Assembly (NCBI GenBank): GCA_020622165.1
Contig: JACNMN010000001.1
Location: forward strand, 496,001 to 560,000
Direction: 5' to 3'
Length of the DNA stretch: 64,000 nucleotides
Source: Boseongicola sp. H5
GTDB lineage: Bacteria; Pseudomonadota; Alphaproteobacteria; Rhodobacterales; Rhodobacteraceae
Positions 36,844 through 45,974 of the stretch are shown here, one piece after another. Each line of letters starts with the position of its first letter. Within the stretch, counting starts at the first letter, position 1. The notes beneath the pieces were generated by a model. The model did no database searches and had not been told where the DNA came from. It saw only the letters and a program-made list of their open reading frames with translations. A program made the position numbers and the translations under genes.

Positions 36844-37719
36844 ATGGATCATCGCGCGCGCCCCTACCGCTCGGTTCTTTATATCCCCGGCTCCAAGCCG
36901 CGCGCGTTGGACAAGGCCCGTTCCCTGCCTGTCGACGCCATCATCTTCGACCTTGAGGATGCGGTCGCCATCGACGAGAAAGCCGTCGCGCGAACGCTCT
37001 TGGCCGAGACACTGGCCGCCGCAGGATATGATCCGCGGGCGCAGATCGTCCGGATCAACGGGTTCGATACCGATTGGGGCGCGCAGGATCTCGACACGAT
37101 CGCCGCGATCTCGCCGCAGGCGATCCTGCTTCCCAAAGTCAACTCTGCCGCCGATATCGAGGCTCTTGCCACCCGGCTGGACGCCCGGGCGGAAACGGCG
37201 CAAACCACGATCTGGGCGATGATGGAAACGCCCCTCGGCATCCTGAACGCCGCCCAGATCGCCGCTGCGCCGCGCATGGCGGGCTTCGTGATGGGCACCA
37301 ACGATCTGGCCAAGGATCTGGGCACCCGGCAGCATGCGGACCGCGAACCGCTTCTGACCGCGCTTCAGCTCTGCCTGCTGGCCGCCCGCGCCCATCGCCT
37401 CGTATGTGTCGACGGGGTCTATAACGCCTTCAAGGACGACGAGGGGCTCGGCCGCGAGTGCAGGCAAGGCCGCGACATGGGATTTGACGGCAAAACCCTG
37501 ATCCACCCCGCGCAGGTGGCCATCGCGAATGCGGCTTTCGCCCCGTCGGCGGAGGAGATCGACCTCGCGCGCCGCCAGATCGAAGCCTTCGATGCGGCCA
37601 CGGCCGCCGGGCAGGGCGTGGCCGTCGTGGATGGCCGTATCGTGGAGAACTTGCATGTGGAGAGCGCTAGGGCCACCTTGGCCAAGGCGGCAGCCATCAG
37701 CAAGTTGGAGCAAGCATAA
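36844..37719 (+). CDS. mcl2: CoA-ester lyase family, (3S)-malyl-CoA thioesterase-like (Mcl2)
   Basis: A 291-residue TIM-barrel protein of the HpcH/HpaI-CitE family. The conserved blocks are YIPGSKPRALDKA, IIFDLEDAVA, the metal-binding WAMMETPLGILNA, FVMGTNDLAKDLG and GFDGKTLIHPAQV. It resembles the Rhodobacter malyl-CoA thioesterase more than the bifunctional malyl/methylmalyl-CoA lyase Mcl1. Location in one unit with mesaconyl-CoA hydratase supports the ethylmalonyl-CoA pathway role of hydrolysing malyl-CoA to malate. ATG 36844 has AAAGG 6 bases upstream. Confidence 0.85.
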   Translation: MDHRARPYRSVLYIPGSKPRALDKARSLPVDAIIFDLEDAVAIDEKAVARTLLAETLAAAGYDPRAQIVRINGFDTDWGAQDLDTIAAISPQAILLPKVNSAADIEALATRLDARAETAQTTIWAMMETPLGILNAAQIAAAPRMAGFVMGTNDLAKDLGTRQHADREPLLTALQLCLLAARAHRLVCVDGVYNAFKDDEGLGRECRQGRDMGFDGKTLIHPAQVAIANAAFAPSAEEIDLARRQIEAFDAATAAGQGVAVVDGRIVENLHVESARATLAKAAAISKLEQA

Positions 37720-38273
37720 TGGGTTACATCCTCCTCATCCTCGGCCTCGCGCTGTTCATGGGATCACATTGGTTCAAGCGGCTGATGCCCGCCCGGCGTG
37801 CGGCCATGGGCGATCCCGGCAAAGGTCTGGTCGCGCTTGGCATCCTTGCCGGCATCGTCCTGATGGTGATCGGCTACCGCAGCGCGGCCTATGTGAATGT
37901 CTGGTTCCCCCCGTTCTTCCTGATCCATGTGGCGAACCTGCTGATGGTCATCGCGTTCTGGCTCTTCGCGCTGAGCGTCATCCAGGGAACGATCTCGGCG
38001 CGCATTCGCCACAAGCAACTGACGGCGACCAAGACCTGGGCCATCTCGCATTTGCTGGTGAATGGCGATCTGGCCTCGATCCTGTTGTTCGGCGGTCTGC
38101 TGGGCTGGGCCGTGGGCAGCGTGATCATGATCAACAAGGCCGAACCCACATGGGAACGCCCGGCCAATGCATCGCTCAAAAACGACGGGCTGGCCTTCGT
38201 CGCGGGGCTGGTGGCCTTTGTTGTCGTGGCGTTCATCCACAGCTGGCTTGGCTACTACCCGTTCCCGGCCTGA
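37719..38273 (+). CDS. NnrU family membrane protein
   Basis: A 184-residue inner-membrane protein with about five or six hydrophobic helices. The family pattern is GLALFMGSHWFKRL at the N-terminus and a central TKTWAISHLLVNGDLAS. NnrU relatives occur near nitric-oxide reductase genes, but here it sits between malyl-CoA thioesterase and mesaconyl-CoA hydratase. Its start overlaps the preceding stop (TAATG) and its stop overlaps the next start (TGATG), so the block is tightly coupled. Its function is unknown. Confidence 0.88.
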   Translation: MGYILLILGLALFMGSHWFKRLMPARRAAMGDPGKGLVALGILAGIVLMVIGYRSAAYVNVWFPPFFLIHVANLLMVIAFWLFALSVIQGTISARIRHKQLTATKTWAISHLLVNGDLASILLFGGLLGWAVGSVIMINKAEPTWERPANASLKNDGLAFVAGLVAFVVVAFIHSWLGYYPFPA

Positions 38274-38476
38274 TGCAGATCTATCGCTTCCTCTCCGAAG
38301 ACGACACGTCGGCCTTCTGCCACAAGGTGAGCGAGGCGCTGAACGCAGGCTGGGTTCTGTATGGCCCGCCGACATATGCGTTCGATGCAGCCCGCGGCGT
38401 CATGCGCTGCGGGCAGGCCGTAACCAAGGAGGTCGACGGCACCTACACCTCCGCCCTGAAACTCGGAGATCTCTGA
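38273..38476 (+). CDS. DUF1737 small protein
   Basis: A 67-residue soluble protein of the DUF1737 family. It begins MQIYRFLSEDDTSAFCHKV and has GWVLYGPPTYAFD and MRCGQAVTKEVDG later; function unknown. It overlaps the NnrU stop by one base (TGATG) and is followed directly by mch (TGA-ATG), which places it inside the mcl2-mch unit. Confidence 0.88.
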   Translation: MQIYRFLSEDDTSAFCHKVSEALNAGWVLYGPPTYAFDAARGVMRCGQAVTKEVDGTYTSALKLGDL

Positions 38477-39508
38477 ATGCCCAAAACCGGTTCCGGCAAT
38501 TTCTTCGAGGATTACAGTCTTGGGCAGGTCATAGACCACGCCACGCCGCGCACGCTTCAGGGAGCCGAAAGGGCGCTCTATCACGCCCTTTATCCGGCGC
38601 GGCACGCGCTTCATTCATCCGACGAGTTTGCCCGCGCCTCGGGTCTTCATGCCAGCCCCCTGGACGATCTGATCACGTTTCACACGGTCTTTGGCAAAAG
38701 CGTGCCCGACATCTCCCTGAACGCGATTGCGAACCTGGGATATGCGGAGGGGCGGTTTCACGTGCCGGTCTGGCCTGGCGATACGCTGCGCGGCAGATCG
38801 GAGATCATCGGCCTGAAACAGAACTCAAACGGCAAATCCGGTGTCGTTTACGTGCAGACCGAAGGTGTGAACCAGCACGGAACGATCGTGCTGGACTACA
38901 TCCGCTGGGTGATGGTGCGCAAACGCGATCCCGACGCGCCCGCGCCCGAAACCCATCTGCCCGAACCGAGCCCGGTTGTCCCGCCCGACACGTTGTTTAT
39001 CCCCGAAGGGCTGGATTTTTCCCATTATGATTTCGATCTTGCCGGAGAGCCGCATCGCTGGTCGGATTATCAGATCGGCGAGGTGATCGATCATGTGGAC
39101 GGTGTCACGCTCAGCGAGGCCGAACACATGATGGCCACCCGGCTCTGGCAGAACACGGCCAAGGTGCATTTCGATGCGACTGCGCGGGAGGATGGCAAGC
39201 GCCTGATCTATGGCGGCCACATCATCAGCCTTGCCCGCGCGCTCAGCTTCAACGGGCTGGCCAACGCGCAGATGATCGCCGGCATCAATGCCGGGGCCCA
39301 TGCCAACCCGGCCTTTGCGGGCGATACTGTCAGGGCATGGTCCGAAGTTCTGGACAAGGCCGAAACCTCCGCTCCCGGCGTCGGCGCGCTTCGCCTGCGG
39401 CTGGTCGCAACGAAGGGTGGCGCCGCCGGCACATTGAAGGGGGAGGATGGCAGGTATCTGCCCGACATCCTGCTGGATCTGGATTACTGGGCCCTGGTCC
39501 CGGAATAG
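38477..39508 (+). CDS. mch: mesaconyl-CoA hydratase
   Basis: A 343-residue double hot-dog protein of the MaoC-like hydratase family. It interconverts beta-methylmalyl-CoA and mesaconyl-C1-CoA in the ethylmalonyl-CoA pathway. Two halves each start with a G-Q-V/G-E-V-I-D-H segment (SLGQVIDHATPRTL; QIGEVIDHVDGVTL). Catalytic-type stretches are visible in FARASGLHASPLDDL and LIYGGHIISLARAL. The length and duplicated structure fit Mch. It is coupled to DUF1737 and convergent with the DUF4274 gene, 12 bp away. Confidence 0.93.
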   Translation: MPKTGSGNFFEDYSLGQVIDHATPRTLQGAERALYHALYPARHALHSSDEFARASGLHASPLDDLITFHTVFGKSVPDISLNAIANLGYAEGRFHVPVWPGDTLRGRSEIIGLKQNSNGKSGVVYVQTEGVNQHGTIVLDYIRWVMVRKRDPDAPAPETHLPEPSPVVPPDTLFIPEGLDFSHYDFDLAGEPHRWSDYQIGEVIDHVDGVTLSEAEHMMATRLWQNTAKVHFDATAREDGKRLIYGGHIISLARALSFNGLANAQMIAGINAGAHANPAFAGDTVRAWSEVLDKAETSAPGVGALRLRLVATKGGAAGTLKGEDGRYLPDILLDLDYWALVPE

Positions 39509-39520
39509 GGACCGGGACGC

Positions 39521-40093
39521 TCAGTGGAGCGTGTACCCCATCCCCTTCTGCGTCACCGGATCAAGCGCCGACACATGGGTCAGGCCGGATTCGTCGGCGA
39601 TATACTCCTGTAGCGGAAGCGCCTTGTCGAAATCACCCGACAGCAAGCTGACCGGAATGGGCAGATAGGTCTGGTCATGCGCCAGCCCCTTCTGTTCGCA
39701 GAAGGCGTAGATATGGTGCAAGAGGACCTTGGGCGAATGATGCAGGCGGCTGTGATCCCAGCCGATGCGATTGCGCTGATATCCGTCAGTCTGCGACCGC
39801 ATGCAGACCGCCCGCGCAATCTCGAAGATACGCGCGTCGGCATAGCGCTTCTTCTCGGTCGGCACGATGATGTATTCCCAGGCCTCAAGCCGGACGAGGG
39901 CCGCGGCTGCGGTGGCCATGTCGCATTCGGGCTGCTGAACGATCCAGAGCGCCGAGTCCAGTCCGAGTCCGGTGGTCAGATCCAGGCCGACCACGATCTC
40001 GTGCCACAGATTCGGATCCGGGCATTCCACCATCCAGGCCAGCAACTGGGCCCGATCCCTGTCGACTGTAAAAGCCAGTTTATGTCGCACCAT
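39521..40093 (-). CDS. DUF4274-like hypothetical protein
   Basis: A 190-residue soluble protein. The segment about 30-70 (LWHEIVVGLDLTTGLGL, then WIVQQPECDMATAAAAL) resembles DUF4274, in which a conserved Pro-x-Cys-Asp motif follows a short helical repeat. The C-terminal half (HHSPKVLLHHIYAFCEQKG) is unassigned. It is divergent from sdhC; the operator pair lies between them and could affect both. Confidence 0.65.
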   Translation of the reverse strand: MVRHKLAFTVDRDRAQLLAWMVECPDPNLWHEIVVGLDLTTGLGLDSALWIVQQPECDMATAAAALVRLEAWEYIIVPTEKKRYADARIFEIARAVCMRSQTDGYQRNRIGWDHSRLHHSPKVLLHHIYAFCEQKGLAHDQTYLPIPVSLLSGDFDKALPLQEYIADESGLTHVSALDPVTQKGMGYTLH

Positions 40094-40202
40094 CTATTCC
40101 TCACAACCTGTCACACTAAATCATCGACGTGGCTAGGTCCCCAATAAGGCAGTTCTGAGGCAAAAACGAGAGTGCCTTTGGACACTTTTGGGAGATATCT
40201 TT

Positions 40203-40233
40203 TGTGATCACGGCCCACGATACTGTGATCACA
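40203..40233 (+). promoter_or_regulatory. paired TGTGATCAC(G/A) operators upstream of sdhC
   Basis: TGTGATCACG at 40203-40212 and TGTGATCACA at 40224-40233 are 21 bp apart start to start, the same spacing as upstream of sucC. They lie 134-164 bp before the sdhC start. One base deviates in the first box. Direct sequence observation; the regulator is unknown. Confidence 0.75.
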
Positions 40234-40366
40234 AGAAGGGGCGCTGCGGCGTTAGGACCCAGAATTGGGCGCATTTTCAACGTCGCACCACGTGACAGCG
40301 GCAAAAAACCCGCTATGCATTGTCGTGACGAAAACAGTCCAAGCTCAACCTGAAAGGGTGTCCGCC

Positions 40367-40750
40367 ATGGCAGACGTGAACCGGGGCAACAGGCCTCTGT
40401 CCCCACACCTGACGATTTATCGGCCGCAACTCAATTCGATCACCTCGATTCTGGTGCGGATCAGCGGCAACGCCCTGTTGGTGGGCGCGCTGCTCATCGT
40501 GTGGTGGCTTCTGGCCGCGGCGACCGGCGAAAGCTACTTCACCACGGTCGACGGTCTGATCACCTCGGTCCTGGGCGATCTGGTGATGCTCGGATCGGTC
40601 TGGGCGCTCTGGTATCATGCGCTCGGCGGTCTTCGCCACCTGATCTGGGATCAGGGCTACGGTCTTGAGGTGGACACCGCCGACAAGATGGGCTGGGGCA
40701 TGATCATCGGGTCGGTCGCGTTCACCTTTCTCACCATCATCGCAATCTAG
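40367..40750 (+). CDS. sdhC: succinate dehydrogenase cytochrome b556 subunit
   Basis: A 127-residue membrane anchor of complex II with three transmembrane helices. The family signature is RPLSPHLTIYRPQLNSITSI at the N-terminus (19-residue core seen as PLSPHLTIYRPQLNSITS). The haem-ligand region is WYHALGGLRHLIWD. ATG 40367 (MADVNRG) is chosen; the frame is open 34 codons further upstream without family similarity. First gene of the sdh operon. Confidence 0.95.
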   Translation: MADVNRGNRPLSPHLTIYRPQLNSITSILVRISGNALLVGALLIVWWLLAAATGESYFTTVDGLITSVLGDLVMLGSVWALWYHALGGLRHLIWDQGYGLEVDTADKMGWGMIIGSVAFTFLTIIAI

Positions 40751-40763
40751 GGGGGCAACAGAC

Positions 40764-41135
40764 ATGGCATTTCTGACCGACCGCAAGCGCGTCGAGGGGC
40801 TCGGCTCCGCCAGAAGCGGCACCCAGCATTTCTATTCGATGACGGTCACCTCGATCGCCCTTCTGATCCTGACCCCGATCTTCCTGTTCTCGGTCGGCCC
40901 GCTGCTTGGCGAACCTCATGCGGAGGTCATCGCGGGGCTCTCGCGCCCGTTCACCGCCATCGTAACCGCCCTGATGCTGATCGTGGGCTTTCATCATTTC
41001 CGACTGGGCGTCACCACGCTGATCGAGGATTACGTGCATGGCCCGGCAGGCAGGTTGGCCATCATCGCCATGACCCTCATCAGCTATGGCCTTGCCGCCA
41101 CGGGCCTTTTCGCCATCGCAAAAATCGCGCTCTGA
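40764..41135 (+). CDS. sdhD: succinate dehydrogenase hydrophobic anchor subunit
   Basis: A 123-residue membrane anchor with three hydrophobic helices. The N-terminal [15 protein letters not shown] and the haem/quinone-region [19 protein letters not shown] are typical of SdhD. It forms the membrane part of complex II with SdhC, binding haem and ubiquinone. It begins 13 bases after the sdhC stop and is followed by sdhA 22 bases on. Confidence 0.94.
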   Translation: MAFLTDRKRVEGLGSARSGTQHFYSMTVTSIALLILTPIFLFSVGPLLGEPHAEVIAGLSRPFTAIVTALMLIVGFHHFRLGVTTLIEDYVHGPAGRLAIIAMTLISYGLAATGLFAIAKIAL

Positions 41136-41157
41136 GCAGACAGGAGCAAATTCAGAC

Positions 41158-42966
41158 ATGACGGCTTCCTACGATATCACCCATCACACCTACGACGTTG
41201 TCGTCGTGGGCGCTGGCGGCTCCGGCCTCAGGGCCACCCTTGGCATGGCAGAGCAGGGCCTCAAGACCGCCTGCATTTCAAAGGTGTTCCCGACCCGCTC
41301 TCACACTGTCGCGGCGCAGGGAGGCATCGCGGCCTCGCTTGGCAATATGGGCCCGGACCACTGGCAGTGGCACATGTACGACACGGTGAAAGGGTCCGAC
41401 TGGCTGGGCGACACGGACGCGATGGAGTATCTCGCCCGCGAGGCGCCCAAGGCCGTGTACGAGCTGGAGCATTACGGTGTGCCGTTTTCCCGCACGGAAG
41501 AGGGCAAGATCTATCAGCGTCCCTTCGGCGGCCATACGACGGAGTTCGGCGAGGGCCCGCCGGTGCAACGCACCTGCGCCGCCGCCGACCGGACCGGGCA
41601 CGCCATCCTGCACACGCTTTATGGCCAGAGCCTCAAGCACAACGCGGAATTCTATATCGAGTATTTCGCGACCGACCTGATCATGTCCGAGGATGGCCAG
41701 TGCCAGGGTGTCGTCGCCTGGAAGCTGGAAGACGGCACGATGCATGTCTTCAACGCCAAGACCACGGTGCTGGCCACCGGTGGCTATGGGCGGGCCTATT
41801 TCTCGGCCACATCGGCCCATACCTGCACCGGCGACGGCGGCGGCATGGTGGCGCGGCAGGGGCTGCCGCTTCAGGACATGGAGTTCGTGCAGTTTCACCC
41901 GACCGGCATCTATGGCGCGGGCTGCCTGATCACCGAGGGCGCGCGCGGCGAAGGCGGCTACCTGACCAATTCCGAAGGCGAGCGGTTCATGGAACGCTAC
42001 GCGCCGACCTACAAGGACCTTGCCAGCCGCGATGTGGTGTCCCGCTGCATGACGATGGAGATCCGCGAAGGTCGCGGTGTGGGCGAGAACAAGGATCATA
42101 TCCACCTGCACCTGAACCATCTTCCGCCGGAGACACTGGACCTGCGCCTGCCGGGTATCTCCGAAAGCGCCCGCATCTTCGCCGGTGTGGATCTGACGAA
42201 AGAGCCGATCCCGGTTCTGCCGACGGTGCATTACAACATGGGCGGCATCCCGACCAATTACTGGGGCGAGGTGCTGAACCCCACCAAGAAAGACCCGGAC
42301 GCCATCGTCCCCGGCCTCATGGCCGTGGGCGAAGCGGGCTGTGCCTCGGTCCACGGGGCGAACCGGCTTGGCTCCAACAGCCTGATCGACCTCGTGGTGT
42401 TCGGCCGCGCCGCCGCGATCAAGGCAGGCGAAGTGGTGGACCCGGACGCGTCGAACCCGGCGCTGAACCAGGCTTCGCTCGACAAGGCAATCGCCCGGTT
42501 CGACGATATCCGCCATGCCGACGGGGGCACGCCCACCGCCGAGCTGAGGCTGGAGATGCAGCAGGCCATGCAATCCGATGCCGCGGTGTTCCGCACCGAC
42601 AAGACGCTGGCCGAGGGTGTGACCAAGATGGAGGCCATTGCGGCAAAGATCGACGATCTGCACGTCACCGACCGGAGCCTGATCTGGAACTCCGACCTGA
42701 TGGAAACGCTGGAGCTGACCAATCTGATGCCCAACGCGCTGGCCACGATCGTTGCCGCCGAGGCGCGAAAGGAAAGCCGTGGCGCACATGCGCATGAGGA
42801 TTATCCTGACCGGGATGACGAGAACTGGCGCAAGCACAGCCTTGCCGTGGTCAATGGCAGCAAGACGACCCTGGATTATCGCCCGGTGCATCTCAATCCG
42901 CTTCTCGGCCATAACGAGGGCGGGATCGACATGAAGAAAATCGCACCCAAGGCGCGCGTGTATTGA
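41158..42966 (+). CDS. sdhA: succinate dehydrogenase flavoprotein subunit
   Basis: A 602-residue catalytic subunit oxidising succinate to fumarate. The FAD dinucleotide motif is [13 protein letters not shown] (14-26). The histidine for covalent flavin is in [12 protein letters not shown] (His49). Active-site stretches are seen in [19 protein letters not shown] and [22 protein letters not shown] 41158 (MTASYD) is chosen over an upstream extension within sdhD. sdhB follows only after three other genes. Confidence 0.97.
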   Translation: MTASYDITHHTYDVVVVGAGGSGLRATLGMAEQGLKTACISKVFPTRSHTVAAQGGIAASLGNMGPDHWQWHMYDTVKGSDWLGDTDAMEYLAREAPKAVYELEHYGVPFSRTEEGKIYQRPFGGHTTEFGEGPPVQRTCAAADRTGHAILHTLYGQSLKHNAEFYIEYFATDLIMSEDGQCQGVVAWKLEDGTMHVFNAKTTVLATGGYGRAYFSATSAHTCTGDGGGMVARQGLPLQDMEFVQFHPTGIYGAGCLITEGARGEGGYLTNSEGERFMERYAPTYKDLASRDVVSRCMTMEIREGRGVGENKDHIHLHLNHLPPETLDLRLPGISESARIFAGVDLTKEPIPVLPTVHYNMGGIPTNYWGEVLNPTKKDPDAIVPGLMAVGEAGCASVHGANRLGSNSLIDLVVFGRAAAIKAGEVVDPDASNPALNQASLDKAIARFDDIRHADGGTPTAELRLEMQQAMQSDAAVFRTDKTLAEGVTKMEAIAAKIDDLHVTDRSLIWNSDLMETLELTNLMPNALATIVAAEARKESRGAHAHEDYPDRDDENWRKHSLAVVNGSKTTLDYRPVHLNPLLGHNEGGIDMKKIAPKARVY

Positions 42967-42983
42967 GGAGAGACACAGAACTG

Positions 42984-43406
42984 ATGCCACTCCGAACCAG
43001 GCCCATGGGAGACAGAGGTGAACCGGCGCCGCCGGCATCCCGGGCGGAGGCAGCAGCCCCCGTGCGCCTGTCCGCAGCTCTCCGCCATCTGGGGTTGGCG
43101 ATGACGCTCACCACGCTGGCCGCCTGCAACATCGCGCAGGGCACTGCCGACATCATCGCCCGCGATCAGGCGCGGGGCGTGGTGAATGACGTGGTCGCGG
43201 AACGGTTTCCCGGCATCGATGCCACGCCGGTGACCGATTGCGTGATCGACAACGCCTCGGCGCAGGAAATCCTCATCGTGGCCGGCGCCGCCGTCACCGG
43301 CGTGACCGAGCAGACCAGCCGCACCGTCTCCGGCATTCTGCAGCGTCCCGATACGGTCCTTTGCATCAGCCGCAATGCGCTTGTCTCCCTGGAGGCATTC
43401 GCATGA
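42984..43406 (+). CDS. putative lipoprotein in the sdh operon (first)
   Basis: A 140-residue protein with a long basic N-terminus, a hydrophobic segment and the lipobox TLAAC. The mature domain contains two further cysteines (VTDCVIDNAS, VLCISRNAL) and a helical stretch. No family is recognised. The frame opens with TTG 42963 overlapping the sdhA stop; ATG 42984 (chosen), 43005 and 43101 are possible starts, so the N-terminus is uncertain. It ends in ATGA overlap with the next lipoprotein gene. Confidence 0.62.
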   Translation: MPLRTRPMGDRGEPAPPASRAEAAAPVRLSAALRHLGLAMTLTTLAACNIAQGTADIIARDQARGVVNDVVAERFPGIDATPVTDCVIDNASAQEILIVAGAAVTGVTEQTSRTVSGILQRPDTVLCISRNALVSLEAFA

Positions 43407-43684
43407 GGCCGAGACCGCACCTTGCCCTCGCCGTCCTCGCTCTGCTGGCGGCCTGCGGGCCGATGTCGCCCGAACGCGCCTATCAGACTTGCAGCGAACG
43501 CGCCCGTGCCGCGGCGGGGCCCACGGGCAGCATCGGCGTCGGCGTGGGATCGGGCGGGCCGACCGCCCGGCTTGAGGTCGGGATCACGTCCGACTACCTG
43601 GCCGGGCGCGATCCGCAACTGGTCTATGACCGTTGCTTCCGTCAGCTTACAGGCGCCGGTCCGACCCGGCCCCTGATCCTCTGA
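43403..43684 (+). CDS. putative small lipoprotein in the sdh operon (second)
   Basis: A 93-residue protein with a clear lipoprotein signal (PRPHLALAVLALLAACG; lipobox LAAC, Cys at about 18). The mature part has two cysteines (YQTCSER, YDRCFRQ) and a Gly-rich beta region. The function is unknown. The ATG overlaps the preceding gene's stop (ATGA), and the sulfotransferase gene starts 12 bases later, so these genes are expressed together. Confidence 0.7.
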   Translation: MRPRPHLALAVLALLAACGPMSPERAYQTCSERARAAAGPTGSIGVGVGSGGPTARLEVGITSDYLAGRDPQLVYDRCFRQLTGAGPTRPLIL

Positions 43685-43696
43685 GCGCGGCCCGGC

Positions 43697-44494
43697 ATGA
43701 CAGAGCTTATCGAGCCTCGCTTCATCTGCATCGGCACCCATCACAAGACCGGCACGATCTGGATGCGCCGCGTGTTCCGGATCATCGCCCGGCGGTTGAA
43801 GCTGGCCTTTGTCTATGGCTTCGCCAACTGGCACGAGGGCAAGCATTGCGACGCCGGTCGCGCTATACTGTACAACTGGTCCTCGAAACTGCCCAAGCCG
43901 GTCATGGACAGACCCGATGCGAGGATTCTGCATCTGATCCGCGACCCCCGCGATGTGCTTGTCTCGGGGATGCGGTATCATCTGCGCTCTGTTACCCGGG
44001 ACGAGAAATTCCTGCATCGCCCGCGGCCGGAACTGAACAACCGCAGTTATCAGGAGCATTTGCAGAACCTGCCGGATGACGAGGAGCGGCTGCTGTTCGA
44101 AATGGAACACAAGCACCGCGAAACGCTCGGCCAGATGCTGGCATGGGATTACACGCGCCCCAACGCGGTCGAGATGCGCTACGAAGAGCTGATCCGCGAC
44201 ACCACCTGTCAGCGGTTCGTCGAAGCCCTCAGCTTTCTCGGGTTTTCGGAGGAGGAAACGGCCCTGGGCAGGCGGATCTTCTGGAAACACAGCCTGTTCG
44301 GCGGACTTTCCGGGGCGACGCCGCGCGCCAAACGGGTCGATGCGCATATCATGTCAGGGCGCCCCGACCAGTGGCGGCAGGCCCTGCCCCGGCGTGTGGC
44401 CGAGATATATGCGGAACGCTATGGCGCGGCGCTGGTCCGCCTTGGCTATGAACCCCATCCGACCCGCTGGCTGGCGGAGATGCATCATGCCTGA
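43697..44494 (+). CDS. sulfotransferase-domain protein
   Basis: A 265-residue soluble protein with the PAPS-dependent sulfotransferase fold. The 5'-phosphosulfate loop is [15 protein letters not shown] (13-27), corresponding to the PKSGTTW-type motif. The 3'-phosphate-binding helix is [18 protein letters not shown], and a late RGR-like region is replaced by SGRPDQWRQ. The acceptor is unknown and could be a glycan, lipid or peptide. It lies between the two lipoprotein genes and sdhB. Confidence 0.85.
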   Translation: MTELIEPRFICIGTHHKTGTIWMRRVFRIIARRLKLAFVYGFANWHEGKHCDAGRAILYNWSSKLPKPVMDRPDARILHLIRDPRDVLVSGMRYHLRSVTRDEKFLHRPRPELNNRSYQEHLQNLPDDEERLLFEMEHKHRETLGQMLAWDYTRPNAVEMRYEELIRDTTCQRFVEALSFLGFSEEETALGRRIFWKHSLFGGLSGATPRAKRVDAHIMSGRPDQWRQALPRRVAEIYAERYGAALVRLGYEPHPTRWLAEMHHA

Positions 44495-44520
44495 CCTCAT
44501 CACCCCTTCATCTGCCAGCG

Positions 44521-44550
44521 CTGGCAAACGCGCATGGCAGGACATATTAT
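44521..44550 (+). promoter_or_regulatory. possible internal promoter before sdhB
   Basis: CTGGCA (44521-44526) and TATTAT (44545-44550) are separated by 18 bases in the 83-bp gap between the sulfotransferase gene and sdhB. The -10 is good and the -35 is mediocre. It would uncouple sdhB from the upstream insert. Confidence 0.3.
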
Positions 44551-44577
44551 CCTTCGTACAAGGAACCGGAGACAACC

Positions 44578-45357
44578 ATGGTTGAACTGACGCTCCCCAA
44601 GAACTCCCGCATCCGCACGGGCAAGACCTGGCCCAAGCCGGAGGGCGCCACGAATGTGCGGAAGTTCAGCATCTATCGCTGGAACCCCGATGATGGCGAG
44701 AACCCGCGTGTCGACACCTATTTCGTCGATATGGACAGCTGCGGGCCCATGGTTCTTGACGCGCTGATCAAGATCAAGAACGAGATCGACCCCACGCTGA
44801 CCTTCCGCCGCTCCTGCCGCGAGGGGATCTGCGGCTCCTGCGCGATGAATATCGACGGGATCAACACGCTGGCCTGCATCTACGGCATGGACGAGATCAA
44901 GGGCGACGTGAAGATCTACCCCCTGCCCCACATGCCCGTGGTCAAGGACCTGATCCCCGATCTCACCCATTTCTACGCCCAACACGCCGCAGTGATGCCC
45001 TGGCTGGAGACCAAGACCCAAAATCCTGAACATGAGTGGCGCCAATCTATCGATGACCGCAAAAAACTCGATGGGTTGTATGAATGTGTGATGTGCGCCT
45101 GCTGTTCGACGTCCTGCCCGTCCTACTGGTGGAACGGGGACCGCTATCTCGGGCCCGCCGCGCTGCTGCATGCCTATCGCTGGATCATCGACAGCCGCGA
45201 TGAGGCCACGGGCGAGCGGTTGGACGATCTGGAAGATCCGTTCAAACTCTACCGCTGCCACACGATCATGAACTGCACCAAGACCTGCCCGAAGGGTCTG
45301 AACCCGGCCAAGGCGATTGCCTCGATCAAGCAGATGATGGTGGAACGGGCGCACTGA
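44578..45357 (+). CDS. sdhB: succinate dehydrogenase iron-sulfur subunit
   Basis: A 259-residue Fe-S subunit of complex II carrying electrons from FAD to quinone. The [2Fe-2S] ligands are in [14 protein letters not shown]. The [4Fe-4S] and [3Fe-4S] ligands are in [16 protein letters not shown] and [20 protein letters not shown]. The start is ATG 44578, preceded by GGAG with a 6-base spacer. It is separated from sdhA by three unrelated genes. Confidence 0.97.
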   Translation: MVELTLPKNSRIRTGKTWPKPEGATNVRKFSIYRWNPDDGENPRVDTYFVDMDSCGPMVLDALIKIKNEIDPTLTFRRSCREGICGSCAMNIDGINTLACIYGMDEIKGDVKIYPLPHMPVVKDLIPDLTHFYAQHAAVMPWLETKTQNPEHEWRQSIDDRKKLDGLYECVMCACCSTSCPSYWWNGDRYLGPAALLHAYRWIIDSRDEATGERLDDLEDPFKLYRCHTIMNCTKTCPKGLNPAKAIASIKQMMVERAH

Positions 45358-45661
45358 TCCCGGGCCGGTATCTCGCAGGGCCGCGATCATGTGCGGCGGC
45401 AATCGTTCTCCGGGGGCCGACGTATGCGGACGCGCCAATCATGCGCTGGCCGGGTGTGATCTGTATCGCCGGAAAGGGATTTCGCAGACGTCCGGCGCAG
45501 CGCCGAACTCCGTGAGGGCCGGGGCAGTCCTCGCCGCGGCAACCTGCACGGGGCAAAGATGCCGCATCCGCCCTCGTCAGGCGGCGGCGGAAGGCAAAGG
45601 GACCGCCCCCTGCATGAAGGCGATCCTCCTGCTCAAACCCCTCCGGCAAGCGCGCCTTGCG
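45358..45661. other. 304-bp stretch without a convincing gene
   Basis: Lies between sdhB and the convergent 44-residue protein gene. It is GC-rich. The only structure noted is a short hairpin GCAAG-CGCGC-CTTGC at 45646-45660, without a T run. Open frames here have no recognisable domain or ribosome-binding site. Confidence 0.45.
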
Positions 45662-45796
45662 TCAGGCCGCCTTCACATATTCGTAGTATTCCGGGGTCTT
45701 ATCCACAGGGTATGGCAACTCTGTGTAATAGGCCCAGGCGTCTTCCAGACATTTCAGGGCCTCGTCGCTCTTCTGCTCAGTCTCACGTTTGGACAT
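45662..45796 (-). CDS. small conserved-looking protein (44 aa, YYEYVKAA C-terminus)
   Basis: A 44-residue soluble protein. A charged N-terminal helix (SKRETEQKSDEALKCLEDAW) is followed by an aromatic, Pro-rich tail ending YYEYVKAA. AGAGG stands 5-6 bases before ATG 45796, a better start than the open frame to 46000. No domain is known. The aromatic tail and good ribosome-binding site argue for a true small gene, perhaps a partner protein or regulator. Confidence 0.6.
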   Translation of the reverse strand: MSKRETEQKSDEALKCLEDAWAYYTELPYPVDKTPEYYEYVKAA

Positions 45797-45974
45797 ATCA
45801 ACCTCTTCTGGGTCAGCTCTGTCCTCCCTTGCATCAAAGATACGTGCGGATCGCGATTTGAGCACCGCGTATCTGCACAACGCTGCCATGCGGCCCGTGC
45901 AACGCGACGCAACGTCGGCGCGGGACAAGTGGAGATGACCCGGTTTACACTCCCAAGGCGGAGGAGACGGAACC

